64,000 nucleotides of DNA from DASYKT01 sp035995185 (GCA_035995185.1 DASYKT010000045.1:1-64000); one strand, 5' to 3'; positions 16,533 through 25,544 are shown, numbered from the stretch's first letter. The notes: generated from the letters alone by a model not told the origin. A program made the numbers and translations.

Positions 16533-17996
16533 TTATTTCTTCAGATCGTCTTTGCTGATATCCAGCTCATCAGACTCGACGACCTTGATATTGGTTTTCG
16601 GAAAACGTTTTTTCAGATCGTCCATAAACATCTTCGAATCGCCGACGATAATGATATCGCCGCCTTTTAAATTCGCCGACGCAAAGTTCTTTATCTGCAT
16701 GGACGTGACCGAATTCACATTCGCCATATAGGAATTAAGTTCGGCCAGCGAAAGGTTGAAAAGGTAAAGCTCAGCCACCTGGCCCGCCAGCCCGCCGGTC
16801 GTTTCCAGGTCCCGCCCAAAATCTCCGGTCAGCACCGATTTACGCGGCGTCAGTTCTATCGCCGGAACATCCCCGCTGCCCAACCGCTCGATCTCTTTCG
16901 CCACCAATTCCGCCACCTCGCCCGCCGACTCGTTTTTGGTTTGGGTGCGGGTAGAAAAATTGCTCTTAGCCATTCGCCACGCGAAACTGCTTCCCGCGCC
17001 ATAGCTCAGACCGCGCTTGATGCGGATCTCCTGGTTCAGGCGCGATGAATATCCGCCGCCAAGAACTGAATTCATTACTGAGGCCGGAAAATAGTAGTCA
17101 ACTCTTTCCCGGTTGATATTGGGCAAGTTTTTCGTGTAATTGACCGAGGCTTGTCCTGCGTTAGGCAGATCGACCACGAGAATTCTTTTAACCACCGCAT
17201 TGCTGACTTCGTTCTGGACCAAACCGACCCCGCGAACGGTCGCTAACGAATCTTTCCAGCCGGCAAAAAATTTCTGCGCCAAGGCATTTGCTTTTAAGGC
17301 CGTGATATCGCCGGTAAATATCAAAACCGCGTTTCCGGGAGAGTATTCATTGCCATGAAAACCGACTATCTGCTGCTGCGTGATGGCATTGATGCTATCG
17401 ACCGTGCCGCCCGCCGGATGCTCGTCAAAGCTGTATTTGCTGGCCACATAGCTCGCCAAAAAACCCGGCTGCTTCAGGCTAAAGCTTAAGTTATCGAGCG
17501 TCTGCGATTTCAGCAGATCGATCTCTTTTTGATCGAACGCGGGATTTAACACCACGTCCGACATTATCGCCATCGCTTTATCCAGCTTGTCGGGCATCAC
17601 GCTGACCACGACCTGCGATAAATTCCAGCCCGCGCCGGCGCTGATACTGCCGCCCAGGAATTCCATTTCTTCCGCGATCTCCGTGGCGCTGCGCGTTTTG
17701 GTGCCTTTGGTCAAAAGCGAGGCAGTCATATCCGCGAGCCCGGCTTCTCTTGCGTTCTCCAGATTGGCGCCGCTTTTTATTAACAGTTCGACGGTCACCA
17801 GCGGAACATTTTTGCGGGTGACGACCGCTACTTTTAAGTTGTTCGGCAGGGTTTTTTCCTGCACTGCGGGAATCTTGACCGTGCGCGGCGAAGAGGGCGC
17901 CGGCGGCTGTTCCTGTGAAAACGACGACACGCTGAGAACGGCAAGAAGCGCGGAAATTTTTGCGAAATTTTTCATTTTCAATTTTACGTTATTCAT
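16533..17996 (-). CDS. M16 peptidase-family protein, non-catalytic subunit (pair 1)
   Basis: A 487-residue exported protein of the pitrilysin/MPP-like M16 family. The position of the zinc motif HxxEH reads GLADMTASLL, so the zinc ligands are missing. The C-terminal half keeps the substrate-binding Arg/Tyr signature RGLSYGAGSSF. It overlaps the upstream catalytic gene by 8 bp, with an AAAGGG site inside that gene's end, so translation is coupled. In mitochondrial processing peptidase and bacterial heterodimers one subunit has zinc and the other binds substrate; the same division is expected here. A signal sequence (KISALLAVLSVSSFSQ) points to the periplasm. Confidence 0.88.
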   Translation of the reverse strand: MNNVKLKMKNFAKISALLAVLSVSSFSQEQPPAPSSPRTVKIPAVQEKTLPNNLKVAVVTRKNVPLVTVELLIKSGANLENAREAGLADMTASLLTKGTKTRSATEIAEEMEFLGGSISAGAGWNLSQVVVSVMPDKLDKAMAIMSDVVLNPAFDQKEIDLLKSQTLDNLSFSLKQPGFLASYVASKYSFDEHPAGGTVDSINAITQQQIVGFHGNEYSPGNAVLIFTGDITALKANALAQKFFAGWKDSLATVRGVGLVQNEVSNAVVKRILVVDLPNAGQASVNYTKNLPNINRERVDYYFPASVMNSVLGGGYSSRLNQEIRIKRGLSYGAGSSFAWRMAKSNFSTRTQTKNESAGEVAELVAKEIERLGSGDVPAIELTPRKSVLTGDFGRDLETTGGLAGQVAELYLFNLSLAELNSYMANVNSVTSMQIKNFASANLKGGDIIIVGDSKMFMDDLKKRFPKTNIKVVESDELDISKDDLKK

Positions 17997-19368
17997 TATT
18001 CCCTTTCGCCTCCTCGTTCTGGTAATAGATCACTACCCGGTTCGAGTCGGTGAAATATTTCTTCATCACCCGCTGCACATCGGCGATGGTCACGGCTTGT
18101 AATTTTTTGATATCGGAATTCACCGCGTTGGCATTTCCCTCATAGATGATCGCCTGCCCGATGGCAAAGGCCTTGCCGTCATTTTGCTCGCGTTCCTGGT
18201 AGGCGCGCGTGATCAACTGATTTTTTGCTTTTTCCAATTCCTTGGCAGTAACGGGCGCGCCCTGTATTTTCTTTAATTCATCGAGCAGCGACTTTTCGCC
18301 TTCGGCTGCGGTATGCCCTTCGCTCATGATGGCGATAAAATTCAGCAGGCCGCCGTCCACCCGGACATCGGTGCTGAAGTTTGCCTGCTGCGCGATCTGC
18401 TGTTCATACACCAGGCTCTGATAAAGCCGCGAGCTTTCGCCTCCGGCCAGAATGGTTTCCGCGATCCGCAGGGCCGGTATGTCGGCGCTTTTCGAAGGCG
18501 GCGCGAGATAAGTGATCGCCACGGCGGGAAAAGGAACATTGGGCGCGGTGCGCGTATAACGCATTTCCTTTGTGCGAGACGGTTCGGTCACGGTCACGCG
18601 CGGGATCGTTCCCGCGGGCTTTTTGACGCGGTTAAAATATTTGTTCACCCACGCGTCAAACTGCGCCTGGTTAAAATCGCCGACCACGATCAGCGTGGCG
18701 TTGTCCGGGCGGTAAAAAGTTTTATAAAACTCATCGGCATCGGTATTGGTCGCCGCGTTTAATTCATCGAGATTCCCGATCCCCGGCCGCTTGTAGGGAT
18801 GCGTGGTAAAAGAAAGGCTTTCAATATATTGCCCGAACAGCCGCCCGTAAGGATTGGCCAGAATGCGCTGGCGAAATTCTTCTTTCACCACGTCGCGCTC
18901 GGATTTGAAGGTCGCTTCATCGACGTTTAAATTCACCATCCGGTCGCTTTCCGCCCAGAGCAGTGTCTCCAAATAATTGGACGGCACGACCTCGTAATAA
19001 TTCGTAAAGTCGTCCCAGGTCGAAGCGTTGTTAAACCCGCCCACGTCCTCTGTCATGCGGTCCATCATCTCGCTCTTCATATTGCGGGTGCTTTTAAACA
19101 TCATATGTTCGAACATATGCGCAAAGCCCGAGCGTCCCTGCGGATCGTCCTTGGAACCGACGTTGTACCAGACATTGACCGCCACCGTGGGGCTGGAATT
19201 GTCCTGCAAGCTGATAATTTTAAGGCCGTTAGGCAATATACGCTGCCTGATCAAAAGCGGCGCTACTCCTGTAGCCGGGGCTTTCTGCGCGGCTACTTGT
19301 GTGGGTGGCCCGAATAACGCAAGCGTGCCGGCCAGGGATAAAATAATACCGATAACTCGTTTTTTCAT
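17989..19368 (-). CDS. M16 zinc metallopeptidase, catalytic subunit (pair 1)
   Basis: A 459-residue exported peptidase. The inverted zinc motif HMFEH is present (His84, Glu87, His88), with the distal Glu ligand at about 164 in DVVKEEFRQR. A signal peptide (MKKRVIGIILSLAGTLALFG) precedes it. It is the first gene of a two-gene operon and overlaps the non-catalytic partner by 8 bp. It should form a heterodimer that degrades peptides in the periplasm. A second such pair lies at 28037-30858 in the same gene-order logic but with diverged sequence. Confidence 0.92.
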   Translation of the reverse strand: MKKRVIGIILSLAGTLALFGPPTQVAAQKAPATGVAPLLIRQRILPNGLKIISLQDNSSPTVAVNVWYNVGSKDDPQGRSGFAHMFEHMMFKSTRNMKSEMMDRMTEDVGGFNNASTWDDFTNYYEVVPSNYLETLLWAESDRMVNLNVDEATFKSERDVVKEEFRQRILANPYGRLFGQYIESLSFTTHPYKRPGIGNLDELNAATNTDADEFYKTFYRPDNATLIVVGDFNQAQFDAWVNKYFNRVKKPAGTIPRVTVTEPSRTKEMRYTRTAPNVPFPAVAITYLAPPSKSADIPALRIAETILAGGESSRLYQSLVYEQQIAQQANFSTDVRVDGGLLNFIAIMSEGHTAAEGEKSLLDELKKIQGAPVTAKELEKAKNQLITRAYQEREQNDGKAFAIGQAIIYEGNANAVNSDIKKLQAVTIADVQRVMKKYFTDSNRVVIYYQNEEAKGNNE

Positions 19369-19435
19369 TTTTATTTAAACTCCGAGGTTAAGATCGAGTG
19401 ATTTACGTAAGTGCTTGATGTATTGTTTCAAAAGT

Positions 19436-19732
19436 TCAGTCGAGATCGAGCGGATTTTTGAACGGCATATCCTTGTCGTCGCCGGCGCGCTTCATGGCCT
19501 CGCGAAACTTTTCTTCCAAAATTCGCTCGCGGTCTTTCTGCGATCCCAGTTCCTGCGCAAAAATCTGATCGCGCACCTGCTTTTGCTTTTCCTGTTCGGA
19601 TCGTAATTCGTCAAAAGAACCGTGGGCTTTTTGCTTTACTTCGTGGCTCAGAACAGCGCCGGTTTGCGCATCGATGGACAGCGTGGTTTCGCAGCAAGGG
19701 CAAATAACGGTGAACTTTCCGGTCGTTTCCAT
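19436..19732 (-). CDS. Small zinc-ribbon-like protein with CPCC motif
   Basis: A 98-residue protein starting METTGKFTVICPCCETTL. A single CxxC is followed by SIDAQTGAVLSHE, then a charged helical C-terminal half (KQKAHGSFDELRSEQEKQKQ and on). It may bind zinc through dimerisation. The frame is open 23 codons upstream, but that stretch is repeat DNA, and the ATG at 19732 fits a protein start. It lies at the end of a minus-strand cluster beyond a block of GGAGCGCC repeats. Function unknown. Confidence 0.7.
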   Translation of the reverse strand: METTGKFTVICPCCETTLSIDAQTGAVLSHEVKQKAHGSFDELRSEQEKQKQVRDQIFAQELGSQKDRERILEEKFREAMKRAGDDKDMPFKNPLDLD

Positions 19733-19749
19733 AATGCGCAAATTATAAC

Positions 19750-19846
19750 ATGGAGCGCCCAATTCATTGGGCAGAGAAGGAACGCCGAATTTATTCGGCA
19801 TTTCAGAAGCCGAATGAATTCGGCGCTCCTTAAATTCGGCGCTCCC
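19750..19846. repeat. GGAGCGCC-type palindromic repeat cluster (copy 2)
   Basis: The gap contains GGAGCGCCCAATTCATTGGGC, GCCGAATTTATTCGGC and GCCGAATGAATTCGGCGCTCC-like words, related to 12298-12395 and to the arms of the element at 25263-25410. Confidence 0.75.
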
Positions 19847-19847
19847 G

Positions 19848-20420
19848 CTACTGCCTTTGCGGGGTCGAAGCCGTATTGGCCGGCCTTGGTTCCGGGGTTT
19901 TACCGGCAGCCGGCTGAGAGCCGGTGGCCATTGTTTCGCCGCCCACCGTTCTGATTATTTCTTCGGGAGTTTCATTAAGTACATTTTTCAATCTGGCGAC
20001 GGGGACCTCATACACCCGGCCATTTTTTAAGAAGACGCGCACGCTTCCCCCGCGCCGCGAGGCCGTCAGGATCCGCTCGACTTTGGCCAGCATGTCGTGA
20101 TTTTTAAAGATCCGCGTTTCGACCAGATCGCCTTCCGGGTTATTTTCCGCGGTGATAACGGAATCGTCCGGAGCGGTCCTGGTCAAAGGTTCTTCCTTCG
20201 GGGTTGGCGGCGGGCGTTTAACCGGGGTGTTTTGAATATTGGCGTTGGCGTTCGCCAGTTCCGCATTAACATTGGGGTCGATGTTCGTATTCTCAGCCAG
20301 GGTGTTGGCCGATGCATTTGCCTGGTTGGAATTTACCGTCTCCCGGCCGGAAAAATATCCCGTGCAGGCGATCAGAAGCGCCGCTGATAAAAGTAAAATT
20401 GTGATCGCAAAAACTCTCAC
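19848..20420 (-). CDS. Asn/Ala-rich lipoprotein of unknown function
   Basis: A 190-residue lipoprotein with lipobox LIAC (Cys 19). The next 50 residues are rich in Asn and Ala (NANANIQNTPVKRPPP), a flexible tether. The folded part of about 60 residues (LVETRIFKNHDMLAKVERIL, SVRVFLKNGRVYEVP) is followed by a low-complexity Pro/Ala/Thr tail. Its start overlaps the stop of the upstream GNAT gene by 4 bp (ATGA), so the two are translated together. Surface or periplasmic location is likely. No family is recognised. Confidence 0.72.
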   Translation of the reverse strand: MRVFAITILLLSAALLIACTGYFSGRETVNSNQANASANTLAENTNIDPNVNAELANANANIQNTPVKRPPPTPKEEPLTRTAPDDSVITAENNPEGDLVETRIFKNHDMLAKVERILTASRRGGSVRVFLKNGRVYEVPVARLKNVLNETPEEIIRTVGGETMATGSQPAAGKTPEPRPANTASTPQRQ

Positions 20421-21004
20421 TTCGCCGCTAATTTTTCTTCAAGTCTTGCTTTAACTTCAGGCCATTCAGTGTTGATAATGCTGAAGTAAACGGAATCTCT
20501 TAATCTTCCGCTATAAGTTATTACGTGCTGCCGGAAAATGCCTTCCTGCTTGGCCCCGAGCCGCAAAATGGCGTTTCTCGAACGCTCGTTAAGCGCATCG
20601 GTCTTTAGCTCCACGCGATTGCAATTCCAGGTTTCGAAGGCATGCTTCAGCATCAGGTATTTAGCCTCGGTATTGACAAAAGTACGCTGCCAATCGGGCG
20701 AGATCCACGTCCAGCCGATCTCTGCCCTTTTATTAGATGCGTCGATGTTGCCAAAGCGCGTCGAACCGATGGCCTTTCCGGACGCTTTTTCCACCGTGGC
20801 AAAGGGCAGCGATATTCCCTTTTCCTGCTCATCCAGCGCCGTTTGGATGTAATTTTTCATATCTTCCGGCGTGTTGACGAGAGTGGGGATCAATTTCCAC
20901 AATTGCTCGTGCAGGCCGGCTTCGCAGAGATCGGCGTGGTGCGCCATGCTCAGCGGCTCCATCCGCACTTTTTCGCCTTCTAAAATTACGGGTTCGACCT
21001 TCAT
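20417..21004 (-). CDS. GNAT-family N-acetyltransferase (RimJ/RimL-like)
   Basis: A 195-residue acetyl-CoA-dependent acetyltransferase of the RimJ/RimL branch. It begins with LEGEKVRMEPLSMAHHADL, followed by a beta-bulge strand (GSTRFGNIDASNKRAEIGWTW), LMLKHAFETWNCNRVELKTDALN and NERSRNAILRLGAKQEG, the usual C-terminal signature. It overlaps both neighbours by 4 bp: the RlmD-like gene upstream and the lipoprotein gene downstream. The substrate is unknown. Confidence 0.88.
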   Translation of the reverse strand: MKVEPVILEGEKVRMEPLSMAHHADLCEAGLHEQLWKLIPTLVNTPEDMKNYIQTALDEQEKGISLPFATVEKASGKAIGSTRFGNIDASNKRAEIGWTWISPDWQRTFVNTEAKYLMLKHAFETWNCNRVELKTDALNERSRNAILRLGAKQEGIFRQHVITYSGRLRDSVYFSIINTEWPEVKARLEEKLAAK

Positions 21005-22194
21005 CGCTTTAGTTTTAATTTCGCGAGCGTTTCCACGTGATGCGTCTGCGGAAACATATCAAAAGCTTCGATGTGTGTAAGTTCGTATTTCTCGAATAGC
21101 GCCTTCAGATCGCGCGCCAGAGTTGCCGGATCGCAGGATACATAGACGATCTCGGCCGGTGAAATCTCGATTATAGACCTGATGACCGCTTTTTCCACAC
21201 CCACGCGGGGCGGGTCCAGCAAAAGCGTATCCAGATTTTTCAACCGGCGATTATGTTCCTTTATCCCCCGGGCGACGTCTTCACCCGTAAAAAGGATGTT
21301 ATAAGACCCGTTTTTTTCCGCATTCTTTTTGGCGAAAGCGATCGACTCAAGATTTTCTTCGATCCCGATCACCCGCGAAAAATTTTTGGACAGCGGGAGC
21401 GTAAAAAGCCCGACGCCGCAATACAGGTCGAGCGCCAAAGCGCCGCGCAGATCTCTCATCGCCGCTTCGACCAGTTTCGGAGTGACGAATGGATTGCCCT
21501 GGAAAAAAACTCTCGCGTTGTACTGGAATTCAAAGCCGTTTGATTCAAACGTCAACTCTGCCGGTTCCTCCGCGAATTCTTTGGAGAACAGCGAAATTTT
21601 ATCGGCGCTGGCGGCATCGATATGAACGACGTTGTCCCACAACTCTCCCCAGTGCATTTCGCTTCTCAGCCGCGTCAATTCCGCTTGCAGAGGCTCGACT
21701 AATTTCGGGCATTCCTCGATATCGCAGACTTCGTTTGAATTTCGATAAAAATAGCCGAGCTTTTTGCCCGCGGTATCGGCATGCCAGCTGGCGCGCGAGC
21801 GGTAATGCCAGGCTTCGGGGCTGGGCGTGATATTTATTTCCGGCGGGCTTTCGATCTTGGCGATGCGGCGCAGGCAATCGTCAATGATCGCGGTTTTGGC
21901 CTTCAGCTGTTCTTCATAACTCAGCTGCTGAAAATTACAACCGCCGCAGCGGCCGAAATATTTGCAGCCCGGCTCTACCCGCAGCGGCGAAGGTTTGAGT
22001 ACTTCTTCCAGCTGCGCAAAGACCAGGTTGCCGTTGCGCTTGCCGGTTTTCACGCGGACCTTATCGCCCGGCGCCACCAGCGGCACCATCACGGTCAGGC
22101 CGCCCGTGTGGCCGAGGCCAAAACCGTTCGGCACTATTTTTTCGATAGTGACTTCGAGAATTTCCGATTGTGTTTCAGGTTTGTGAGTTGTCAT
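21001..22194 (-). CDS. rlmD: 23S rRNA (uracil-5-)-methyltransferase, RlmD/RumA type
   Basis: SAM-dependent methyltransferase that forms 5-methyluridine in rRNA; 397 residues. An N-terminal TRAM domain (about 10-65) is followed by iron-sulfur cysteines C-x5-C-x2-C (CKYFGRCGGC) plus a later Cys. The catalytic domain has FFQGNPFVTPKLVEAA, the SAM motif LALDLYCGVGLFTLPLS, LLLDPPRVGVE and the nucleophile region YVSCDPATLARDL. RlmC (U747) or RlmD (U1939) specificity cannot be settled by eye; the Fe-S cluster and TRAM domain favour RlmD. It overlaps the GNAT gene by 4 bp and follows the unknown 234-residue gene. Confidence 0.87.
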   Translation of the reverse strand: MTTHKPETQSEILEVTIEKIVPNGFGLGHTGGLTVMVPLVAPGDKVRVKTGKRNGNLVFAQLEEVLKPSPLRVEPGCKYFGRCGGCNFQQLSYEEQLKAKTAIIDDCLRRIAKIESPPEINITPSPEAWHYRSRASWHADTAGKKLGYFYRNSNEVCDIEECPKLVEPLQAELTRLRSEMHWGELWDNVVHIDAASADKISLFSKEFAEEPAELTFESNGFEFQYNARVFFQGNPFVTPKLVEAAMRDLRGALALDLYCGVGLFTLPLSKNFSRVIGIEENLESIAFAKKNAEKNGSYNILFTGEDVARGIKEHNRRLKNLDTLLLDPPRVGVEKAVIRSIIEISPAEIVYVSCDPATLARDLKALFEKYELTHIEAFDMFPQTHHVETLAKLKLKR

Positions 22195-22208
22195 CAGGTA
22201 AGGGTATT

Positions 22209-22913
22209 TTACAGGTAAAACAAACTAAACGCAGGGATCCCGGCATTTTCACGCAATTTTTTTACGACCATCAGTTCAAACGTCTTTTCATAAACGTCCT
22301 GCTGCATCTTTCCGGCGTACTGGCCGAGATGGCCTTCGACGGCTTTTTTAGCCGCCGCCAATTCTTCTTCGCCGGCGCTGGCCATCAGCGCTTTATCTAT
22401 TTCAGCTTCCAGCTTTGTTAGTTCTTTTTCTATGCTTTCGGTGTTTGCCCCAGCGGTTTCAGCAGTTTGTTTGAGCTTTTCCAACTCATTCAGCGTTGCC
22501 GTCAATACGGAGCTAAGCGCGGTGTCTGCTTTTTGCGACGCAGCGCCTAACTCTTCCGTCAGCGACTGTAGATGTGAAACGATCTCTGCATTTCCGGTAG
22601 TATTACCATCCGTTGTTTCCGGGCTTTCTGATCCTTCCGTGCGGCCGCCCGCCTGCGAGCTGACCCAATCGCGGTACTGCCGTTCGACCTCATCAGCGCA
22701 ATAAGCGATGGATTTTATACTCGGGTTGCGTTTGGGGTCTTTGGCGATATCGTCGAATATTTTTTCGACGCTGCGGATGACGATGTGCTGCGGAATGCCG
22801 CGCTTCTGCCAGCTTTCGATCAGCGTCCAATCGAGCGGGCTTAGCAGCAGACTTTTCCCGCGGCGGCGGATGAAAGTTTCTTCGATCTCGGAAAAATAAT
22901 TGAAATAGTTCAA
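22209..22913 (-). CDS. Conserved protein of unknown function, helical
   Basis: A 234-residue cytosolic protein. The N-terminal 90 residues form a compact helical domain (EIEETFIRRRGKSLLLSPLD, WTLIESWQKRGIPQHIVI). It is followed by a Thr/Gly-rich linker, a long coiled-coil-like part (LQSLTEELGAASQKADTAL, LNELEKLKQTAETAG) and a helical tail. I recall similar proteins in acidobacteria but no function. It lies 14 bp upstream of the RlmD-like gene and 18 bp downstream of the 94-residue gene, so all belong to one transcription unit. Confidence 0.75.
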   Translation of the reverse strand: MNYFNYFSEIEETFIRRRGKSLLLSPLDWTLIESWQKRGIPQHIVIRSVEKIFDDIAKDPKRNPSIKSIAYCADEVERQYRDWVSSQAGGRTEGSESPETTDGNTTGNAEIVSHLQSLTEELGAASQKADTALSSVLTATLNELEKLKQTAETAGANTESIEKELTKLEAEIDKALMASAGEEELAAAKKAVEGHLGQYAGKMQQDVYEKTFELMVVKKLRENAGIPAFSLFYL

Positions 22914-22931
22914 AGTTAATCTTCTGAGGAG

Positions 22932-23216
22932 TTAATCTTCAGGGTCAAGTTTGATCTTCATCTGGCGCAGGGTGCGCAGGTCGTCTTCGGTAAGTTCCAG
23001 GTCGATCTCGGTTTCCTCGATATGCGGGGCCTCGCCGTCTTCCAGTTCCGACAGGTCCTGCAAGCCGATCTCCAGCCTCAAGGTGAGCTGCGCCAGGTAG
23101 CCCAATTCCCGCAGCGTGTCTATCGATTCGGCGACCCGCGTTGATTTCTCGATGGCTGAATTTATCGCCGCGCCCAATTCTTTAACGGCTTCTTTTGCTT
23201 CGTCGTTTAATTCCAC
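22932..23216 (-). CDS. Small acidic protein of unknown function
   Basis: A 94-residue, strongly acidic and helical protein (KELGAAINSAIEKSTRVAES, then IEETEIDLELTEDDLRTLRQ). No cysteines, signal peptide or membrane span. It is the first gene of the minus-strand cluster with the 234-residue protein, the methyltransferase, GNAT and lipoprotein. I do not recognise a family; a protein-protein interaction role is only a guess. Confidence 0.65.
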   Translation of the reverse strand: MELNDEAKEAVKELGAAINSAIEKSTRVAESIDTLRELGYLAQLTLRLEIGLQDLSELEDGEAPHIEETEIDLELTEDDLRTLRQMKIKLDPED

Positions 23217-23365
23217 AGATTTAAATGCTACGCAAGGTATTGAAAATAGTCAAAAGCACGGGTCATGAGGTAGTGGGTCAGTTTGGAAAATGTGCGTCCG
23301 CGTAGCGGACTGGAGAGAATAGCCCAGGGCTTTAGCCCTGGGTAACGAGAGCAATTTGAAGTGTG

Positions 23366-23416
23366 AGCCCTGAAGGGGCGGCAGAACTGTCGAGATTCTG
23401 CCGCCCCTTCAGGGCT
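23366..23416. repeat. Perfect 21-bp hairpin
   Basis: The arm AGCCCTGAAGGGGCGGCAGAA (written to 20 bases: AGCCCTGAAGGGGCGGCAGA) at 23366-23386 is matched exactly by its reverse complement at 23396-23416 around a 9-nt loop. It is too long and GC-rich for a simple terminator and has no T-run. It is likely a mobile palindrome. Confidence 0.85.
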
Positions 23417-23534
23417 GGATCGTTTTGGGGATCCGATACCCAGTGGCGCTCGCTTCGCTCACTTACCTGGGCTATTATCTTTGTCCCCGTTGGGGACTTC
23501 AAAGATAGATTTCAAACCGACCCCCTTCCGCTCA

Positions 23535-23566
23535 GAGCCGGTCACTGCGTTCCCGGTACTGACTCC
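23535..23566 (-). repeat. REP element (transposase-associated family)
   Basis: A 32-bp copy of the REP found on both sides of the RAYT gene at 27380-27892, in the inverted orientation, with a few substitutions. Confidence 0.8.
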
Positions 23567-23576
23567 ATTGCTTTGA

Positions 23577-23601
23577 GAGCGGGCGCAAGCAACTCTTCCC
23601 G
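23577..23601. repeat. GAGCGGGCGCAAGCAA-type repeat (copy 1)
   Basis: A 25-bp word shared with 44855-44879 (direct) and 44937-44961 (inverted). It is intergenic and noncoding. Confidence 0.7.
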
Positions 23602-23651
23602 ACCGCGAATTTTCCTATGGGCTATGTTAATCTTAAGCTAACTTTAGAGTT

Positions 23652-25259
23652 ATGTCCGACAAAAAAATCGAAAGACGGGAAAAGTTCGAAACATCTTCCG
23701 GTATTGAATTGCCGAACGATTTTAATCCCAAAAATACCGAGCCCGTCGATTATGAGCAGGACCTGGGCGAGCCGGGCAAGTTTCCTTACACGCGCGGGGT
23801 GCGCCGTAATATGTATCGCGGCAAATTCTGGACGATGCGCCAATATGCCGGTTTTGCCACGGCCGAAGAATCCAACGCCCGCTATAAATATCTTATTTCG
23901 CAGGGGACTACGGGCCTCAGTGTCGCATTCGATCTGCCGACACAGATCGGCCTCGATTCGGACGATCCGCTGGCGGCGGGCGAGGTTGGCAAGGTCGGCG
24001 TGGCGATCGATTCGCTCGAAGACATGGAGCGGCTGCTCGAAGGCATTCCTCTCGACCGGGTTTCGACCTCGATGACGATCAACGCCACTGCTTCGACCCT
24101 CTTGTGTCTCTACCTGGCGGTGGCAAAAAAACAAGGCATCGCGTTCGACAAGGTCACCGGCACGATCCAAAACGACATTCTGAAAGAATACATCGCGCGT
24201 GGCACGTATATTTACCCGCCCGAAGCCAGCCTGCGTTTGATCACCGATACGTTCGCTTTTTGCGCTGTTGAGGTGCCGAACTGGAACACTATCTCCATCA
24301 GCGGCTATCACATTCGCGAAGCCGGCTCGACCGCCGTGCAGGAAGTCGCCTTTACGCTGGCGGACGCGATCTGTTATGTCGATGCCGCGATCAAGACGGG
24401 GCTTGAGGTCGATAAATTCGCGCCGCGGCTTTCGTTTTTTTTCAATTCGCACAACAACCTGCTGGAAGAGATCGCCAAATTCCGCGCCGCCCGCCGCCTC
24501 TGGGCAAAAATAATGCGAGAAAGATTTAAGGCGCAGGACCCGCGGTCGCTGATGCTGCGCTTTCACACGCAGACCGCCGGTTCTACGCTCACCGCGCAGC
24601 AGCCCGAGGTCAATGTGGCCCGCACCACGATACAGGCCCTGGCGGCGGTGCTGGGCGGCACGCAATCCCTTCATACCAACAGCATGGACGAGGCGCTTTC
24701 GCTGCCCACGGAAAACGCCGCGCGCATCGCCTTGCGCACCCAGCAAGTGATCGCCTACGAATCCGGAGCGGCCGATACGGTAGACCCGCTCGCCGGCAGC
24801 TACGCCATCGAACACCTGACCGATGAGATCGAGCGCCTTGCCGCCGAATACATCCAAAAGATCGACGATATGGGCGGTATGCTGCGGGCCATCGAAACAG
24901 GCTATGTCCAGCGCGAGATCCAGGAAGCCGCGTTCCAATATCAAAAGGCCGTCGAAGAAGAAGATGCCATCGTGGTCGGCGTCAACCGCTTCCAGATCGC
25001 CGAGGGCGACGTCATTCCGATCCTCAAGATCGACGATAAGATCGAACCGAACCAGGTCAAGCGTCTCCAGGCGCTGCGGGTCGGACGCGACGCCCCGGCC
25101 GCCGAAAATGCCCTCACAAATCTTCAAAATGCCGCCCAAGGCACCGAAAATATGCTGCCCAAGATACTCGAATGCGTGGAAAACCACGTCACCGTCGGCG
25201 AGATAAGTCACGCTCTAAGAAAAGTTTGGGGCGAATACCGCGAAGCCGTTACGATTTAG
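23652..25259 (+). CDS. Acyl-CoA mutase large subunit (methylmalonyl-CoA mutase type, without B12 domain)
   Basis: A 535-residue TIM-barrel catalytic subunit of the methylmalonyl-CoA mutase family. It shows FPYTRGVRRNMYRGKFWTMR (about 36-55), GLSVAFDLPTQIGLDSDDP, VSTSMTINATAS, GTIQNDILKEYIARGTYIYP, ISGYHIREAGSTAVQE and LRFHTQTAGSTLTAQQPEVN. The C-terminal cobalamin-binding domain (DxHxxG) is absent, so it needs a separate small B12 subunit, which is not in the window. This form is shared by methylmalonyl-, isobutyryl- and 2-hydroxyisobutyryl-CoA mutases, and the substrate cannot be fixed by eye. The signature RNMYRG is compatible with methylmalonyl-CoA mutase. It stands alone. Confidence 0.88.
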   Translation: MSDKKIERREKFETSSGIELPNDFNPKNTEPVDYEQDLGEPGKFPYTRGVRRNMYRGKFWTMRQYAGFATAEESNARYKYLISQGTTGLSVAFDLPTQIGLDSDDPLAAGEVGKVGVAIDSLEDMERLLEGIPLDRVSTSMTINATASTLLCLYLAVAKKQGIAFDKVTGTIQNDILKEYIARGTYIYPPEASLRLITDTFAFCAVEVPNWNTISISGYHIREAGSTAVQEVAFTLADAICYVDAAIKTGLEVDKFAPRLSFFFNSHNNLLEEIAKFRAARRLWAKIMRERFKAQDPRSLMLRFHTQTAGSTLTAQQPEVNVARTTIQALAAVLGGTQSLHTNSMDEALSLPTENAARIALRTQQVIAYESGAADTVDPLAGSYAIEHLTDEIERLAAEYIQKIDDMGGMLRAIETGYVQREIQEAAFQYQKAVEEEDAIVVGVNRFQIAEGDVIPILKIDDKIEPNQVKRLQALRVGRDAPAAENALTNLQNAAQGTENMLPKILECVENHVTVGEISHALRKVWGEYREAVTI

Positions 25260-25262
25260 CGC

Positions 25263-25410
25263 TATGGAGCGCCGAATTCATTCGGCACGAACGTGCCAAC
25301 GTTCGAATCAGCGGTCAATAGTCGACGGACAGTAATCAGTTTCGCGGCTTTGCCGCTCGATTGCGGAAAGGCTCTGCCTTTCCGGGGCCGAATGAATTCG
25401 GCGCTCCATA
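25263..25410. mobile_element. MITE-like element with 24-bp perfect terminal inverted repeats
   Basis: Positions 25263-25286 and 25387-25410 are exact reverse complements (arms TATGGAGCGCCGAATTCATT then CGGC). The 100-bp centre contains two smaller hairpins (GCGGCTTTGCCGC and GGAAAGGCTCTGCCTTTCC). It has no coding capacity. Its arm words recur at 12298-12395 and 19750-19846. Confidence 0.8.
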
Positions 25411-25544
25411 AAAAATTAGTGACAAACATTATTTAAACGTGTTAAACTTTAGTTTAGGCTTTCCCTGGCCTAAGGTGAATATACAAGCGCGAGAAACTCA
25501 CTTCTCCATCGTTTTTAGAATCAAAGTCAATTTTTGAGGTCAGA

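Larger units (their letters stand above)
23217..23651. other. Noncoding divergent region packed with repeats
   Basis: This 435-bp gap between the minus-strand cluster and the mutase gene holds a 21-bp perfect hairpin (23366-23416), a CCAGGGCTTTAGCCCTGG palindrome near 23324-23341, a REP at 23535-23566 and a GAGCGGGCGCAAGCAACTCT-type repeat at 23577-23601. No credible gene is seen. Confidence 0.65.

Noticed and set aside
23622..25211. 529-codon minus-strand frame opposite the mutase
   Set aside because: The plus strand encodes a clear acyl-CoA mutase over the same bases, and the minus reading shows only the shadow composition of it.
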